Assembly (NCBI GenBank): GCA_027603945.1
Contig: JADIIU010000083.1
Location: 1 to 59,564, forward strand
Direction of reading: 5' to 3'
DNA from: Terramyces sp. JEL0728
Taxonomy: Eukaryota > Chytridiomycota > Chytridiomycetes > Rhizophydiales > Terramycetaceae
DNA: 59,564 nucleotides
The notes beneath the pieces are model-generated. The model was not told the DNA's origin. It did no database searches and saw only the letters and a list, made by a program, of their open reading frames with translations. Positions 20,411 to 30,607 of this stretch are shown here, in pieces (the first letter of the stretch is position 1; every line of letters starts with the position of its first letter). The position numbers and the translations under genes are program-made.

Positions 20411-22021
20411 ATGAAGGGATTCATCATCGCATCCATATTTTCCATTGCAAGTGTTTTATCCTGTTCGCCTGGACCGATCCGTAAAGAATGGAGAGAACTT
20501 TCAGCATCTCAACAAAAAGCATTCATCAACGCAATTAACAAACTAAACCAAAGACATGATGATACAAGTGATGATACTACAGACCCCGCTACTTGGAGTT
20601 ATGCCCACTTTGCAATTGTTCACGCTCGTTACCAATTACCAAATCATAACCAAGGGAAAACAGAGGCTCCTCCATTCTTCCCATGGCATAGGATTTTCCT
20701 TCACTACTACGAAAAGGCACTGAAATCTGTTGATCCGTCCATTACTCTGCCTTACTGGGATTGGTCGCAAGATTCGCAAAAGCCGCTAGCTTCCGACTTT
20801 TTTGCTTTGAGTGCCTTTGGTGGTCAGTATCAACCAACCACTGGGTGTGTTGTTGGAGGTTCATTTTCTGGATGGCAATCGGCTGTTAATGGCGGGTGCT
20901 TGAAAAGATGTCCTACTGCAGGTAGCGTGCTGTACTCTTCAGCTGCTACTGTGGGGTACATGAACCAATCCCCAACGTTTTCCCTATTCAATTGGCAAAT
21001 TCAGAATATTCCTCATGCGGCCGTCCACTCTAACATTGGTGGCCATTGCAGTGACGGAAAAGTTGGAGATTTCTTTACCATGTCTTCTGCAGATGACCCA
21101 ATCTTTTATATGCATCACGGTATGGTGGACAAGATTTGGATGTTGTGGCAAGATCAGTGCCCTACTAAATTTGCAAAAGCGTATGATGGTCCGTTAAATG
21201 CTAAAATGGAACCTTTCAAAGAAACTGTAGCTGATGTTCTGGAATTCACTGCTCGCGATGGCAAGTTCTGCTATGGATACACCAAGTCTGGTATTGATCG
21301 CCCGAAATTGACTCAGACCTGTCCATCCAAATCCACTTCTACTGATTCCCCTCAGCCAACTACTACTGGCCAGCCTAAAGCAGACGGATCAGTTGAAGAT
21401 TACTTTGTTGAACTGCGTGTGCTCGATATTGTCCCAGGATCCGCCAAGCTTCTTCAGCAGCGATTCCCCGGCTTTTCCAATGACAAGATCAATACTATTC
21501 TTCACTTTATGCATAGTACTTCTGAGAAGGCCAAAGTTGGAAATGGTAAACGTGATTATATCATTACCAACTCTACCAGTGTTGAAACTACCGCTCCGTC
21601 TTCTACAAGCACCGTCAAAGTGTCCACAACGGCTGCAGATTCCGCAGAAGCGACTACTGCTGTTGCACAAGCTGGTTATCCTGCTCCTGAAAATACTACT
21701 GTCCCTGTCATTCCAGATATATTGCCAGTATACAAACTCAATCCAAACTACACTGTTGAAGCTCCACCTCAAAACGACACCTCGAACCTGTACAAAATCC
21801 GCCATCCTTCTCCAATTTCAGAGAAATATATGGAGATGATGAACTTGTCTAAAGACCAGACTCGTTATTTCGAGTATCTTGGCAAGCAATTTACCGATGA
21901 TGCTAATAATATCCCAGGGTATATTCCACCTTCCGCTCTAATCAACTTTAACAAGTATAATAAGCTAGAGTTGGCTGTTCCAACTCTGCAGAAAGCAAAA
22001 TGCCCTGCTTACTCACAATAG
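20411..22021 (+). CDS. Secreted tyrosinase, copy 3
   Basis: An intronless 536-residue protein from the ATG at 20411, which places the signal peptide (MKGFIIASIFSIASVLS) at the N-terminus as in the two paralogues. An in-frame ATG at 20279 would add 44 residues with no signal character. CuA (HFAIVHARYQ, NHNQGK, FFPWHRIFLHYYE), LPYWDWSQDSQ and CuB (IPHAAVHSNIGG, DPIFYMHHGMVDKIW) are intact. It is the most diverged copy: the Arg of the usual LNRQIQ before CuB reads FNWQIQ, and IGGRC reads IGGHC. The C-terminal extension with a GKRD dibasic site is conserved. AATAAA begins 3 nt after the stop. Confidence 0.93.
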   Translation: MKGFIIASIFSIASVLSCSPGPIRKEWRELSASQQKAFINAINKLNQRHDDTSDDTTDPATWSYAHFAIVHARYQLPNHNQGKTEAPPFFPWHRIFLHYYEKALKSVDPSITLPYWDWSQDSQKPLASDFFALSAFGGQYQPTTGCVVGGSFSGWQSAVNGGCLKRCPTAGSVLYSSAATVGYMNQSPTFSLFNWQIQNIPHAAVHSNIGGHCSDGKVGDFFTMSSADDPIFYMHHGMVDKIWMLWQDQCPTKFAKAYDGPLNAKMEPFKETVADVLEFTARDGKFCYGYTKSGIDRPKLTQTCPSKSTSTDSPQPTTTGQPKADGSVEDYFVELRVLDIVPGSAKLLQQRFPGFSNDKINTILHFMHSTSEKAKVGNGKRDYIITNSTSVETTAPSSTSTVKVSTTAADSAEATTAVAQAGYPAPENTTVPVIPDILPVYKLNPNYTVEAPPQNDTSNLYKIRHPSPISEKYMEMMNLSKDQTRYFEYLGKQFTDDANNIPGYIPPSALINFNKYNKLELAVPTLQKAKCPAYSQ

Positions 22022-22287
22022 AAATAAAAAGCTTTTCTTAATACAGCCATTTATCTTTATACGGACTCGCGCTATTTACCACTTTGAGGTAGATTGAGCC
22101 ATTTCTTTCTCATTATAATGACAACTCTACACAATGCTGCTGCTACAGAATTTCCCAACGGATGGCGGCAGAGTGTCAGACTATCAGGAACGGTACAAGC
22201 GCACTGTATTATAGAGTTGCTTTGTCAATTGCGCGCCAGATTTGATTAGTATCAACCAAAATCTCCGATAGTTATCTGTAGAAATGA

Positions 22288-22464
22288 CCCATTGTCTCTT
22301 CTGACGTATTGATTACCCAGCTGACTGGCAACATCCGCTACGGATTCATTTTCTTGTTCTTTGCGTTTTTTATTCCGATTTACTTGTTCTCCAGAATTGA
22401 TCCTCTGAAAGGTAAAACCCAGGCATTGAAATTTCAAAAATCTTACAAAGTGCATCCGCTATGA
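22288..22464 (+). pseudogene. Relic of the 3' end of an ATG22-like gene
   Basis: A plus-strand frame after a TGA reads ITQLTGNIRYGFIFLFFAFF then IPIYLFSRIDPLKGK and stops at 22464. This parallels the C-terminus of the minus-strand ATG22-like gene nearby (ITQLSGNMRYAFVFLFIIFI, PIYIFSTIDVSKGK). The upstream half of the gene is missing, the frame is closed by TGA at 22285-22287, and the first residues no longer align. It lies in opposite orientation to its intact relative, 460 bp away, so an old inverted partial duplication is the simplest reading. Confidence 0.65.
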
Positions 22465-22493
22465 AGCTTCTCTGTCTGGCGTTATATTCTTTA

Positions 22494-22892
22494 TTATAAT
22501 TCAAACGGCCCTTCAAAATCTACAATTTCAGTAAATTCCAATTTACTATTGATTTCATTGTACAATTTATAATCATTCTGAATGTACTTTGGCTTGATTT
22601 CGCCGAATACAAAGTGCTTGCTTTTTTCAATAAAAGTGTAATAATACTCGCTCAAGTCTCCTTCTTCGACTTTTACAGGTTCTGGCGGTGGCCGGTCCGG
22701 TTGTTGGTATGTAACAGATGCCCTTGGTTTTGTATTTAGAATATCGGAAAAGTTGATTTCAGGTGAAAGGAAATTCGACAGGTCGTTTGTCTGCAGCAAC
22801 TTTTTCATATCTGATTCAGATATATTTAGTTTGTACCGCTGCTGAAGTTCTGCAAGTGCGCTTGTTTCAGTTTGAGATTGGTTTCCCAACAT
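22494..22892 (-). CDS. Small protein of unknown function
   Basis: 132 residues from the ATG at 22892. It contains a predicted helix (ALAELQQRYKLNISESDMKK), a Pro-rich middle (QQPDRPPPEPVKVEE) and an aromatic acidic C-terminus (LSEYYYTFIEKSKHFVF...). No signal or membrane segment. It starts 33 bp after the stop of the ATG22-like gene on the same strand. The family is not recognised. Confidence 0.55.
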   Translation of the reverse strand: MLGNQSQTETSALAELQQRYKLNISESDMKKLLQTNDLSNFLSPEINFSDILNTKPRASVTYQQPDRPPPEPVKVEEGDLSEYYYTFIEKSKHFVFGEIKPKYIQNDYKLYNEINSKLEFTEIVDFEGPFEL

Positions 22893-22925
22893 TTCGGACA
22901 ACTAATCGGACAAATTATAGGTTTA

Positions 22926-24481
22926 TTAATCATGTATTTTAAGATGCTTTTTGGAGAATGCCTTTCCTTGTTCTTTTCCTTTAGACACGTCGATTGTAGA
23001 AAAGATGTAGATTGGAATAAAGAAGATGATGAACAAGAAAACAAACGCGTAGCGCATGTTCCCACTCAATTGAGTGATCAGCCCGACAATCAACGGGCCT
23101 ACCCATGATGAGCCTTTATCTGTAATTTCTACTGTAAAAAACTAGTTACCATATAAGCCAAAGAACTCTGATTCGTGCCCGCGTGGTAATAGTTCACTGA
23201 ATAATACACGGCAGGTAGATTGAGTCGCTCCAAGTAAAAATCCGTGATACATTCCTAATACTGGAATTTCCCAAGTACTTTGCAAACCAAATGATCCTTT
23301 TGGAGTAAAGAACCCTAGCAATCCATAGAGTGGAAGCAAACTGTATAAACCAGCTTGAATCAATAAAACCTGCTTGGAGTGCATGTTGAAACGTTTTTGA
23401 ATTTTTAACCAAACCACATTACCGACACCAGCCATGAGTGGAACAATAATAGCGCTGACTAGTAAGATTGTGGTTGACGCTTTCAATTGGGTTTGTCCGT
23501 ACAGGATCGCAACTGAGCTGACAGTGCTGAATGAATCAGAGTAAATGAACCATCCAATCAGGAATTTGAACAATTCGCCAATTTTAGCCGCATCACTTAA
23601 ACTGTACCAAAGATTCTTGAAAGAATAAGAAAGATAGCTTTCTCCTTCTGGCAACGGAGGGCCTGACGTTAATAACGAGTACCTGGTCTAGCTTTCAAAT
23701 GTCTGTTTGTATATCCTAATAAAACAGCCAATTGCCAAATAGAAGCAAGGGCAACACCGATTTGCAATGGATAAGCAGCAGTCAATCCATAGTTTTCTCC
23801 AGATCCCAAAAACATTGCAATACCAGCAGCAACAATCAATTCACAAACAGCTGTAATATACGAATAAAAGAATCCTTTTCCTGAGATTTCGTTGCTGACC
23901 ATATCCGAAATCGTGTATCTCTCTTCATCGGTCAGCTTTTCATCTTGTTCTGAATCAATTACAGCCTGATCGAATCTAGTTAAAATCGGCACCCATGCGT
24001 AATAGAATACATAGGCAGCGCCATAGGTAGTGTTACTGGCCATATAAATAATGAAAGCCAACCACCACAAAGAATTCTTTGTAACAAATAAAATACACAC
24101 TCCAATGATTGAAGTTGCTACACCAAACATGATTAAAAAGGTTTTTCTATGGCTGCCATGATCCGCCAAAGAGCCTAATGAAACGAATAAAAAGAACTGG
24201 CATAGTACTGAAATTGAAGTTGCGTAAAACACCAGTGCCGAGGTATCGTAAAAGTGAGATCCTATTGGTACATCACATGGATCAGTGTTGCTAACATTAC
24301 ATGGTTTTGTATGGTCGTCGTTTTGATAAGCATTGTATTCAGCTAACGAATTCAGGATTAGGGGAAAGAAAACTGCTGTTGCAAGTGCACTGTAGCCTTC
24401 CGCGGCTACACCAAACGAGTACCATCCGTTTCTTTCTTTAGTCTCGACTGGCGACTGATCTAATTTGTATTCGTCAAACAT
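22926..24481 (-). CDS. ATG22: ATG22-like vacuolar amino-acid effluxer (MFS)
   Basis: Three exons (24481-23683, 23662-23150, 23128-22926; introns 20 and 21 nt) encode 504 residues with about 11-12 membrane spans. Atg22 features are an N-terminal GWYSFGVAAEGYSALATAVF, a loop with Cys residues (KPCNVSNTDPCDVP), and the C-terminal block YEITDKGSSWVGPLIVGLIT, where the second intron splits the codon after FFGLYG. Yeast Atg22 exports amino acids from the vacuole after autophagic breakdown. A relic of a second copy lies downstream. Confidence 0.78.
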
Positions 24482-24880
24482 TGCTCGTCAATGCAATTCA
24501 GTGAATTTAAATAGTCGCTTGACTTGTGAAACACTGATGTGGCTTGACAACTATTTTTGGAGTAAATAAACGATTTGCAGATTTGGATTTGGATTATTTC
24601 CGCGTGGATTGAAAAGAGATTGCTTTAGATTGGTTTGCGGATTGTTCTTTGACTATTCTGTCCTGCCCCTGAAATACTCAGTGTGCAGGCTGATTAGATT
24701 GAAAGGTCAATGTATCGAGAATCAATTAGTGGTAGAAACCATCAAAAAGCCAGTTAAAGTCCATGTAATTGTGAATGTCCAAATATGGAACTAAACTATA
24801 GTGCAGAGCCCAAACAAGAATACTTGGATCTGCAGAATAGAGTTGATGAAAAAGCATTTGAATTCACATTTATAATGGTA
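24482..24880. other. Intergenic
   Basis: 399 bp upstream of the ATG22-like gene. Plus-strand open frames at 24609-24794 and 24785-25003 exist, and a possible 19-nt intron-like stretch occurs near 24562, but no Met-started frame joins them and no family is recognised. I leave it as non-coding or unresolved. Confidence 0.4.
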
Positions 24881-26404
24881 TTAAACTATGAATTTTTTAG
24901 TAAAAAAGGTATACCCATCAACCAACTCGTTGGGACACTTGCAGTTAATCCTCACCTCAATCTCATCGCCTTGTTTATGGTACCCAATAACATGGTCCTG
25001 TAACTGTATATCTACTGTGTTATTGATTGTATTTAATCCAAGATCTTTGAATTGGAATTGTGTATGTTCGTAATATGGGAAATCAAATGAGCAAGAGATG
25101 GAGCAAGTGGGGAAAACTATCTTTGCTTTTTCAATAGTCAGTTCATCTCTGAAATCGGTATACAAAATCAATTTGTTTCCTTTAACTTCCTTGTTGTTGT
25201 ATCCCGTGTGTACTTGCGTCATGTCCACATATTTAGTGAATAATAATTCCACTTTAGAAGTGCGCGAGTTGTAATCAACAGTTTGTTTTTGCGAAATAAT
25301 TTTGTTTTCTGGTAAAAAGTAAATCAACAGCAGCGGAACAAATACCATATTCAGTTTCTTGTTTGGAATAATAGGAATAAAATTGACTATAATCAAAAAC
25401 AAGTTGATTGCATTGTTGTAGTAAAATGAAATGGTCATTGGCTGAAAAATAAATAAGCTGTTGATGAATATTTGTAAATAAATGCCATAATTTCTGTAGA
25501 AATGAATAAAATAATCTGCTTTGTCGTCCAGCGACTTTAACAATTTTCTATACACAATTTCCAATATAAAATTGATTGTGAATGAAAAAAGTTGTAGAAA
25601 GAGAATGCTGTCGTCAATAATTGGTGAAATCAGAATGAAAAACAAATAGATCCCGTCCGGTTTCATTCGTTTTTCAACCATTTCATAATCCTGCTTGTTT
25701 TCATCCAAAAAGTTGATCAGCACCATCAACAAGACGACCAAAAAATAATTGTTTGGATGCAATACAAAGGCAATAATCAAGTAAGTGTCTAGTAAAAGCA
25801 CCAGAACAAACAACGAGCCTGCTGTATCCTTCAAATAATTGATATTGTAGAAATACCCAAGTTTGATTACAAACATGATGATGTTGATGACAAATAAACT
25901 CGTTTTTTGCCTTGTCATTTGATTTTTTAGTATTTCCAGGTTATATTCATTCACAAACGGATGGCTGTCGTCCTTGAAATAAAACATATCCAGGTTCCTG
26001 ATTTTCATTAAATTGTAATTTTTATACAGGTCTTTATGCAGTGGAGATTCAAGCAGATTGAAATGAAAAATAGTCGGATTTGCAGGACATACATGCGAAT
26101 AATCTCGTAGCAGGGATAATAACAGTGAATGCTCTAGTCTATCATTGGCAATATACAAATCCGCATTAGGATCTTCCAAATACGCAACAGACACAAAGCT
26201 GGTTTCGTAAAAAATGTTGGAATCATTAAACCCGCCAGTTTTATGCGTAAAAGTACAATGCGAATTACGAATTATCTGGTCTACTGATTTGATAATGTAA
26301 TCTTTTTTTTCAATGTCGTTGTAGATTTGCATTTCGTTCGAGTCTGTTTTTATGTTGAACCATAGTATGGTGAAAACTACCGCCAGTATCAACAGTTGCT
26401 TCAT
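24881..26404 (-). CDS. Polytopic membrane protein with lumenal ends, unknown
   Basis: An intronless 507-residue protein. An N-terminal hydrophobic segment (MKQLLILAVVFTILWF) is followed by a soluble region of about 150 residues, then roughly 9-10 membrane spans (about 175-370, e.g. LFVINIIMFVIKLGYFY, YFLVVLLMVLINFL, INLFLIIVNFIPII). A soluble C-terminal domain (about 385-507) has paired Cys (FPTCSISCSF, NCKCPNE). The layout resembles ER or vacuolar membrane metallopeptidases that have lost the peptidase part, but I see no zinc motif, so no function is given. Confidence 0.65.
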   Translation of the reverse strand: MKQLLILAVVFTILWFNIKTDSNEMQIYNDIEKKDYIIKSVDQIIRNSHCTFTHKTGGFNDSNIFYETSFVSVAYLEDPNADLYIANDRLEHSLLLSLLRDYSHVCPANPTIFHFNLLESPLHKDLYKNYNLMKIRNLDMFYFKDDSHPFVNEYNLEILKNQMTRQKTSLFVINIIMFVIKLGYFYNINYLKDTAGSLFVLVLLLDTYLIIAFVLHPNNYFLVVLLMVLINFLDENKQDYEMVEKRMKPDGIYLFFILISPIIDDSILFLQLFSFTINFILEIVYRKLLKSLDDKADYFIHFYRNYGIYLQIFINSLFIFQPMTISFYYNNAINLFLIIVNFIPIIPNKKLNMVFVPLLLIYFLPENKIISQKQTVDYNSRTSKVELLFTKYVDMTQVHTGYNNKEVKGNKLILYTDFRDELTIEKAKIVFPTCSISCSFDFPYYEHTQFQFKDLGLNTINNTVDIQLQDHVIGYHKQGDEIEVRINCKCPNELVDGYTFFTKKFIV

Positions 26405-26481
26405 TATTTTTGCGGGGAAAAAAATATCCCGGTTGGGACAAGAATGTGATGCAAACGAATAAATGGTAAATAAAAAGCTCT

Positions 26482-27643
26482 TTATAATTTTCCAATAACT
26501 GCTAAAGTGAAATCAGTTGTAGAATTACGTCCGCCAATATCAGGGGTCAATACAGTACCATCTTTAATAACTTGTAATAAAGCTTCGCTGATTCTGTTTG
26601 CGTGGTCGTTTAATCCAATGTGACGTAACAAGTGGATGGCTGAGAGTAACAAGCTGGTCGGATTGGCTTTATTGGTGCCCATAATATCTTTGCCAACGTG
26701 ACGACATCCAGGTTCGAATACTGCAAAGTCTCTTCCGATATTAGCACCAGGAATCAAACCTGGCCCACCGACTAGAGCAGCACCAACATTGGATAAAATG
26801 TTGCCGTACAAGTTACCACAAACTATAACATCGAATTGAGACGGCTTTGAAACCAACTAATATTAAGCAAAGGTACCTGCATGGACGCATTGTCAACAAT
26901 CATATCATCAGTCTTGATCCCAAACGATTCGTATCTCTTTCCGACTTCGCGACAAGTTCTCAAGAATAGCCCATCGCCCAATTTCATGATATTAGCTTTG
27001 TGGATAATAGTAACCCTCTTTCTGCCATTCTTCAAAGCGAAATCAAACGCGTATTTAGCAATGCGTTCAGTTTTTTGTTGAGTAGAAACTTTTAATGATT
27101 CGACAACACCAGGAACAGGAGAGTGTTCTTTACCACTGTATTCACCTTCAGTGTTTTCTCTAATAATAGCAAAATCAACATTGTTATGACGAACTGGCCA
27201 TTTTCCTGGCAAATTTTTTATGAGTGTTGTTGATGCATAAACGTCCAATTCCTTTCTAACCATTCCGTTCCAAGATACATGACCCAGCTTGTTGATTGGA
27301 GTGTACAACAAACCCTTCAAAGCGACCTGGATTAATTCCATTTACTTTGTTTTTACGGATAGAGTCCATTGCCTGGCGCAAAAGAGTATCATCCTTTGAT
27401 TCGGTATACCCAGTCAAATCAAATTGTTCCCATTCAATTGGAACGTCAGCGGCACGGAAAATAGTCTTGACTGCAATTGCCATTTCTAAACCAACGCCAT
27501 CACCAGGAATTAAAGTTACAGTGTGTTTTCCACCGTATACTGTCCCTGAAGCGGTCAACTATATTAAAGATAATTACTGGGTCGCTTTGTACTAGTGATG
27601 ATTTTGTTGCAATGGAACCAAAAGCTCTCTTTAATCGAAGCAT
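26482..27643 (-). CDS. IDH1: NAD-dependent isocitrate dehydrogenase, regulatory-type subunit 1
   Basis: Four exons (27643-27578, 27558-27346, 27326-26877, 26856-26482) encode 367 residues. Exon 1 supplies a mitochondrial presequence (MLRLKRAFGSIATKSS). The fold follows: TVTLIPGDGVG, IRENTEGEYSG, HKANIMKLGDGLFL, GNLYGNILSNVGAALVGGPG and the C-terminal DIGGRNSTTDFTLAVIGKL, which matches IDH1 rather than IDH2. With IDH2 it forms the octamer that oxidises isocitrate to 2-oxoglutarate in the matrix. Introns are 19, 19 and 20 nt. Isopropylmalate dehydrogenase is excluded by the ENTEGEYSG loop and the presequence. Confidence 0.93.
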
Positions 27644-27966
27644 TTTCGCGATTAAAAAAAATTTTAATTGCACTTATGGCATTTTATTCCCCGATAGGAA
27701 TGAGTATTGCGGGGAATATCATTATTGTGTAGTGGCAGATTAGCAGAACAGTGTTTTTGATTTCCTGCCATCCTAATCGTGCGTCAGTTTATACTATGCA
27801 TTCGTATCGCACGGTATCCCACAGTATCCCATTGTACCGCACAGTATCTCACGGCATCCCACAATATCGCACTGTATCGGCAAAGATGATTGTTCTTACC
27901 AAGATGGCAGTGTTAGTATCTGCAATTTATAGCAATTGCAATTAAATTAATATGCTAAATATATAT
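27644..27966. other. Intergenic with a decamer minisatellite
   Basis: 323 bp upstream of IDH1 and downstream of mL41. It contains the 10-nt tandem repeat listed separately. No gene is supported, and short open frames here are the translated repeat. Confidence 0.5.
27804..27880. repeat. Degenerate 10-nt tandem repeat, about 7.7 copies
   Basis: Successive units are GTATCGCACG, GTATCCCACA, GTATCCCATT, GTACCGCACA, GTATCTCACG, GCATCCCACA, ATATCGCACT and a partial GTATCGG. The unit length never slips. It lies about 160 bp upstream of the IDH1 start and could act in its promoter or be a neutral minisatellite. Confidence 0.85.
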
Positions 27967-28299
27967 TTATTTCTTTGCAAGTTCAAGACACTTGATTCGA
28001 AGTTCTTCCTCCAGCTCTGGATTATAGTATTCTTCAAAGTAGTCAGCAACGATATGCTTATTCCTATACAATTCGTTGGCTTTAGGCGATACGAACGGGG
28101 TTAACTTGAAATCAACCAATTCTGGAATACAAAAGGTGCGTTTTTGTGTTTGTTCGACTACGTAGAAACCTTTACGAGTCCAGTGCCCCATTCTGCCTGA
28201 TCTTTTTCCTTTGTAAAAGTTTTTGTTTCCTTGCTTTGATGTTAGTGGTTTCCTGGCTGCCCCTCTTATCAGTCCTGTTATTGTTTGTGCAATTGACAT
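27967..28299 (-). CDS. MRPL27: Mitochondrial large-subunit ribosomal protein mL41
   Basis: A single-exon, 110-residue protein. The mL41 family core is evident: GAARKPLTSKQGNKNFYKG, GRMGHWTRKGFYVV and PELVDFKLTPFVS. It is a mitoribosome large-subunit protein (yeast Mrpl27). The basic N-terminus fits import into mitochondria. The stop codon overlaps AATAAA. Confidence 0.92.
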   Translation of the reverse strand: MSIAQTITGLIRGAARKPLTSKQGNKNFYKGKRSGRMGHWTRKGFYVVEQTQKRTFCIPELVDFKLTPFVSPKANELYRNKHIVADYFEEYYNPELEEELRIKCLELAKK

Positions 28300-28469
28300 T
28301 TTGAAAAAGTAAAAAAAAATTACAAATGCAATCAGTCTGATGCAATTATTCGGAAGAGATAGCGAGTAGGACAGTGCAGCTATTCACAAGATTGACACAT
28401 ACCTCTCAAGACATGAAATAATCCAATAACATTCGCTGTAAGATATTGATGTTTGATTTTATTCAACAA

Positions 28470-28823
28470 TTAGTGGGCAGCAGCACGACGAGATTCAGCA
28501 ATTACGTTACCCAAATCTTCAATCTTGCGCTTTGCACGTCTCAAAGTTCCCAACTACAATTAATACAAAATTACTCTCTTCTTTGCCAATTTACGGGCAC
28601 GCTTGTCCTTGCTGTTCTTTAACAATTCCATAACTCTCTTTTCGTATGGAGCGAATCCAACTACTTCACGAACCAAGTCACGGACGAATTTAGTTCTCTT
28701 TGAAAGAGCTCCTTTCTTGTTTGATGGTTTTTGAACTGGTTGCTTGACTGTAACAATGTGTCCTTTGTTCAAACCTACAGCGATTCCTGATTTTGGGGTT
28801 TTTTCAAGGTTGAGTTTGCCCAT
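28470..28823 (-). CDS. RPL36: Cytosolic ribosomal protein eL36
   Basis: Two exons (28823-28575, 28553-28470; intron 21 nt) encode 110 residues. Matches to eL36 are [38 protein letters not shown] (in two parts) and the end ESRRAAAH. The splice joins KKR to [10 protein letters not shown], as in the family. It is a 60S subunit protein. Confidence 0.96.
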
Positions 28824-29018
28824 TTGTGATAGTGTAAAGAAAAAAATAGTGTCGAATTCAATGGTTTTTTTGCAAACGTCACACTAAACTGTCACAACAC
28901 ACTGTTTTTATTGGCCTAAAATAAAAAACCCCGATTAGCATAAATGTTTGAGATTGCCAAGCTAAAACCAATCTGTGGTAATGAGAAGCAAAATAAAGGG
29001 TATTTTTATTTTATCAGA

Positions 29019-29234
29019 CTAGCAGTCATATCCTCCCTTCATCTGGTAGGGTGGGAAAGGATCAGCATAGGTGCAAACCAGAGATCCATTGACAGTTGAA
29101 CATCCACAATCAACAAACCCAACCTGATCACAATAATCTAAATCCTTGATATCCAGATCCTTATCATCGTCGCAATCGTCATCCCTGTCAGCAAATACGA
29201 TTTTCAAGAATAGCAAGAGGGTTACGAGCTTCAT
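29019..29234 (-). CDS. Small secreted acidic Cys-rich protein
   Basis: 71 residues. The signal peptide MKLVTLLLFLKIVFA is followed by a highly acidic stretch (DRDDDCDDDKDLD) and a compact C-terminal part with Cys in CDQVGFVDCGCSTVNG, VCTYADPF and a terminal GYDC. Six Cys in the 56-residue mature peptide suggest disulfide pairing. The family is not recognised. It could be an effector-like or wall-associated peptide, but that is only inference. A second secreted Cys-rich protein sits at the left window edge. Confidence 0.65.
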   Translation of the reverse strand: MKLVTLLLFLKIVFADRDDDCDDDKDLDIKDLDYCDQVGFVDCGCSTVNGSLVCTYADPFPPYQMKGGYDC

Positions 29235-29458
29235 CGTCTATTTCTCGATGCAAGAGACTTTGTTTTGTATTTATACGAGGGTGGATATTGTTCCCATAGA
29301 TCTTACATTTCAATGGAACAATACCGTTTCACATCTGAAAGCAAAAAAGAGGCAACCATCAAATGATAAGAGTAATCGTCCAAATATAGAATCTAGATAA
29401 TCGGAGATTAAGCTTTATCGTCGTGATAATCTTCCGCACATTCTTCACGTAACAAAAA

Positions 29459-30541
29459 ATGACGGACACTCTGCGTGAAACTATATCCATAAGCATCGCA
29501 TCATTATCCGTACTCTTAAGCACAGTAACAACATATTTCATTTTGCGTCAATGGAATCTCAGATTCAGAATCACCATTTTATTATCATTATTTCAGCTAT
29601 ACAATCTTGCGTTGCAAATACTATATACCGTGTTTATCGTTACGAATATATCCGTAATTGGAACGGTTTTCGTCCAATGGATAGCAAAACTATTCTTGTT
29701 GGCATTGCTTGTTATTGAATTGGAATTACTGAATTGGTTCTACGTCCTGACTTATTTCTGGACACCAATGCGGGTTAGGATAACGCAATTAATGATACTG
29801 GCGATACATTTTGGATTACAATGGAAGAGTTATTACAATAATTATCATGATATTCAGGGTGATTTCATTGGAACAATTCTGGATAATTTATGGATATGCT
29901 TCTTTGTAGCGGTTAGCATTTCCATTTGTATCTATGTTTCTTACTTGATCTATAGCCACCATAAGAGAAGGATAAAGAACCAGAAAAAGAATGGAGAAGC
30001 GGTTTCTTACAATTGGAACCGACTGATAACATTGGGCTTGGTGATATCTTACATTATCCTACTTGATTTGACTACATTGTATTTGAATTTCGGAAGCAAC
30101 AACAGTGAGATACAAACATATCATTCAAACTGGGCCATTTCCATCTTTGGATTACATTCTTCATCAATCACTTTTGTGTACAAATTACTATTGGATATAG
30201 GAATAAACAAGTCCGCATCTACAGAACTAATTGCGCAATTTGCACCAAACCTAGCAAAAGACCAAATACAAAACGCAAATGTGGAAGTTGCATTTGGAAA
30301 CAGTCCAACGATAAAAAACTTTAACGAAGTCGAACATGTATTATCAAAAAAGCTAAACCAAACACAGTCATTTAAAAAACACAGCAGAAACAATCCTTCT
30401 TCCCCGCATGCTCATCAAACTTATTTCGGATCTACGCCAAAGCATACTGCAATTAGATCAAGTAGTCTGAGGAAAGAATCTATAGTAGATGCAAATAACA
30501 AACCACCAGATACTAGAAAAGAAAAGGTAGTATATCACTAA
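29459..30541 (+). CDS. Seven-transmembrane-type protein, unknown
   Basis: An intronless 360-residue protein with about seven hydrophobic spans in residues 8-250 (for example ISIASLSVLLSTVTTYFIL, ITILLSLFQLYNLALQILYT, FVAVSISICIYVSYLIY) and a roughly 110-residue polar, Ser/Asn-rich cytosolic tail. No GPCR class motif (DRY or NPxxY) is visible. Its build (short N-terminus, 7 spans, long Ser/Lys tail) resembles the gene at 39857-41211. Confidence 0.65.
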   Translation: MTDTLRETISISIASLSVLLSTVTTYFILRQWNLRFRITILLSLFQLYNLALQILYTVFIVTNISVIGTVFVQWIAKLFLLALLVIELELLNWFYVLTYFWTPMRVRITQLMILAIHFGLQWKSYYNNYHDIQGDFIGTILDNLWICFFVAVSISICIYVSYLIYSHHKRRIKNQKKNGEAVSYNWNRLITLGLVISYIILLDLTTLYLNFGSNNSEIQTYHSNWAISIFGLHSSSITFVYKLLLDIGINKSASTELIAQFAPNLAKDQIQNANVEVAFGNSPTIKNFNEVEHVLSKKLNQTQSFKKHSRNNPSSPHAHQTYFGSTPKHTAIRSSSLRKESIVDANNKPPDTRKEKVVYH

Positions 30542-30607
30542 CATAGCTCAACATGATGCAAGTTATAGATGACGACGAAGAAAAAATACCTGGAAATTGC
30601 TTGTAGT

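Noticed and set aside
24609..25003. Two plus-strand open frames between ATG22 and the polytopic gene
   Set aside because: No Met-started gene can be built even with 19-25 nt introns, and the second overlaps the 3' end of the minus-strand gene.
26482..27643. 3-isopropylmalate dehydrogenase
   Set aside because: The ENTEGEYSG loop, presequence and C-terminus match NAD-IDH subunit 1.
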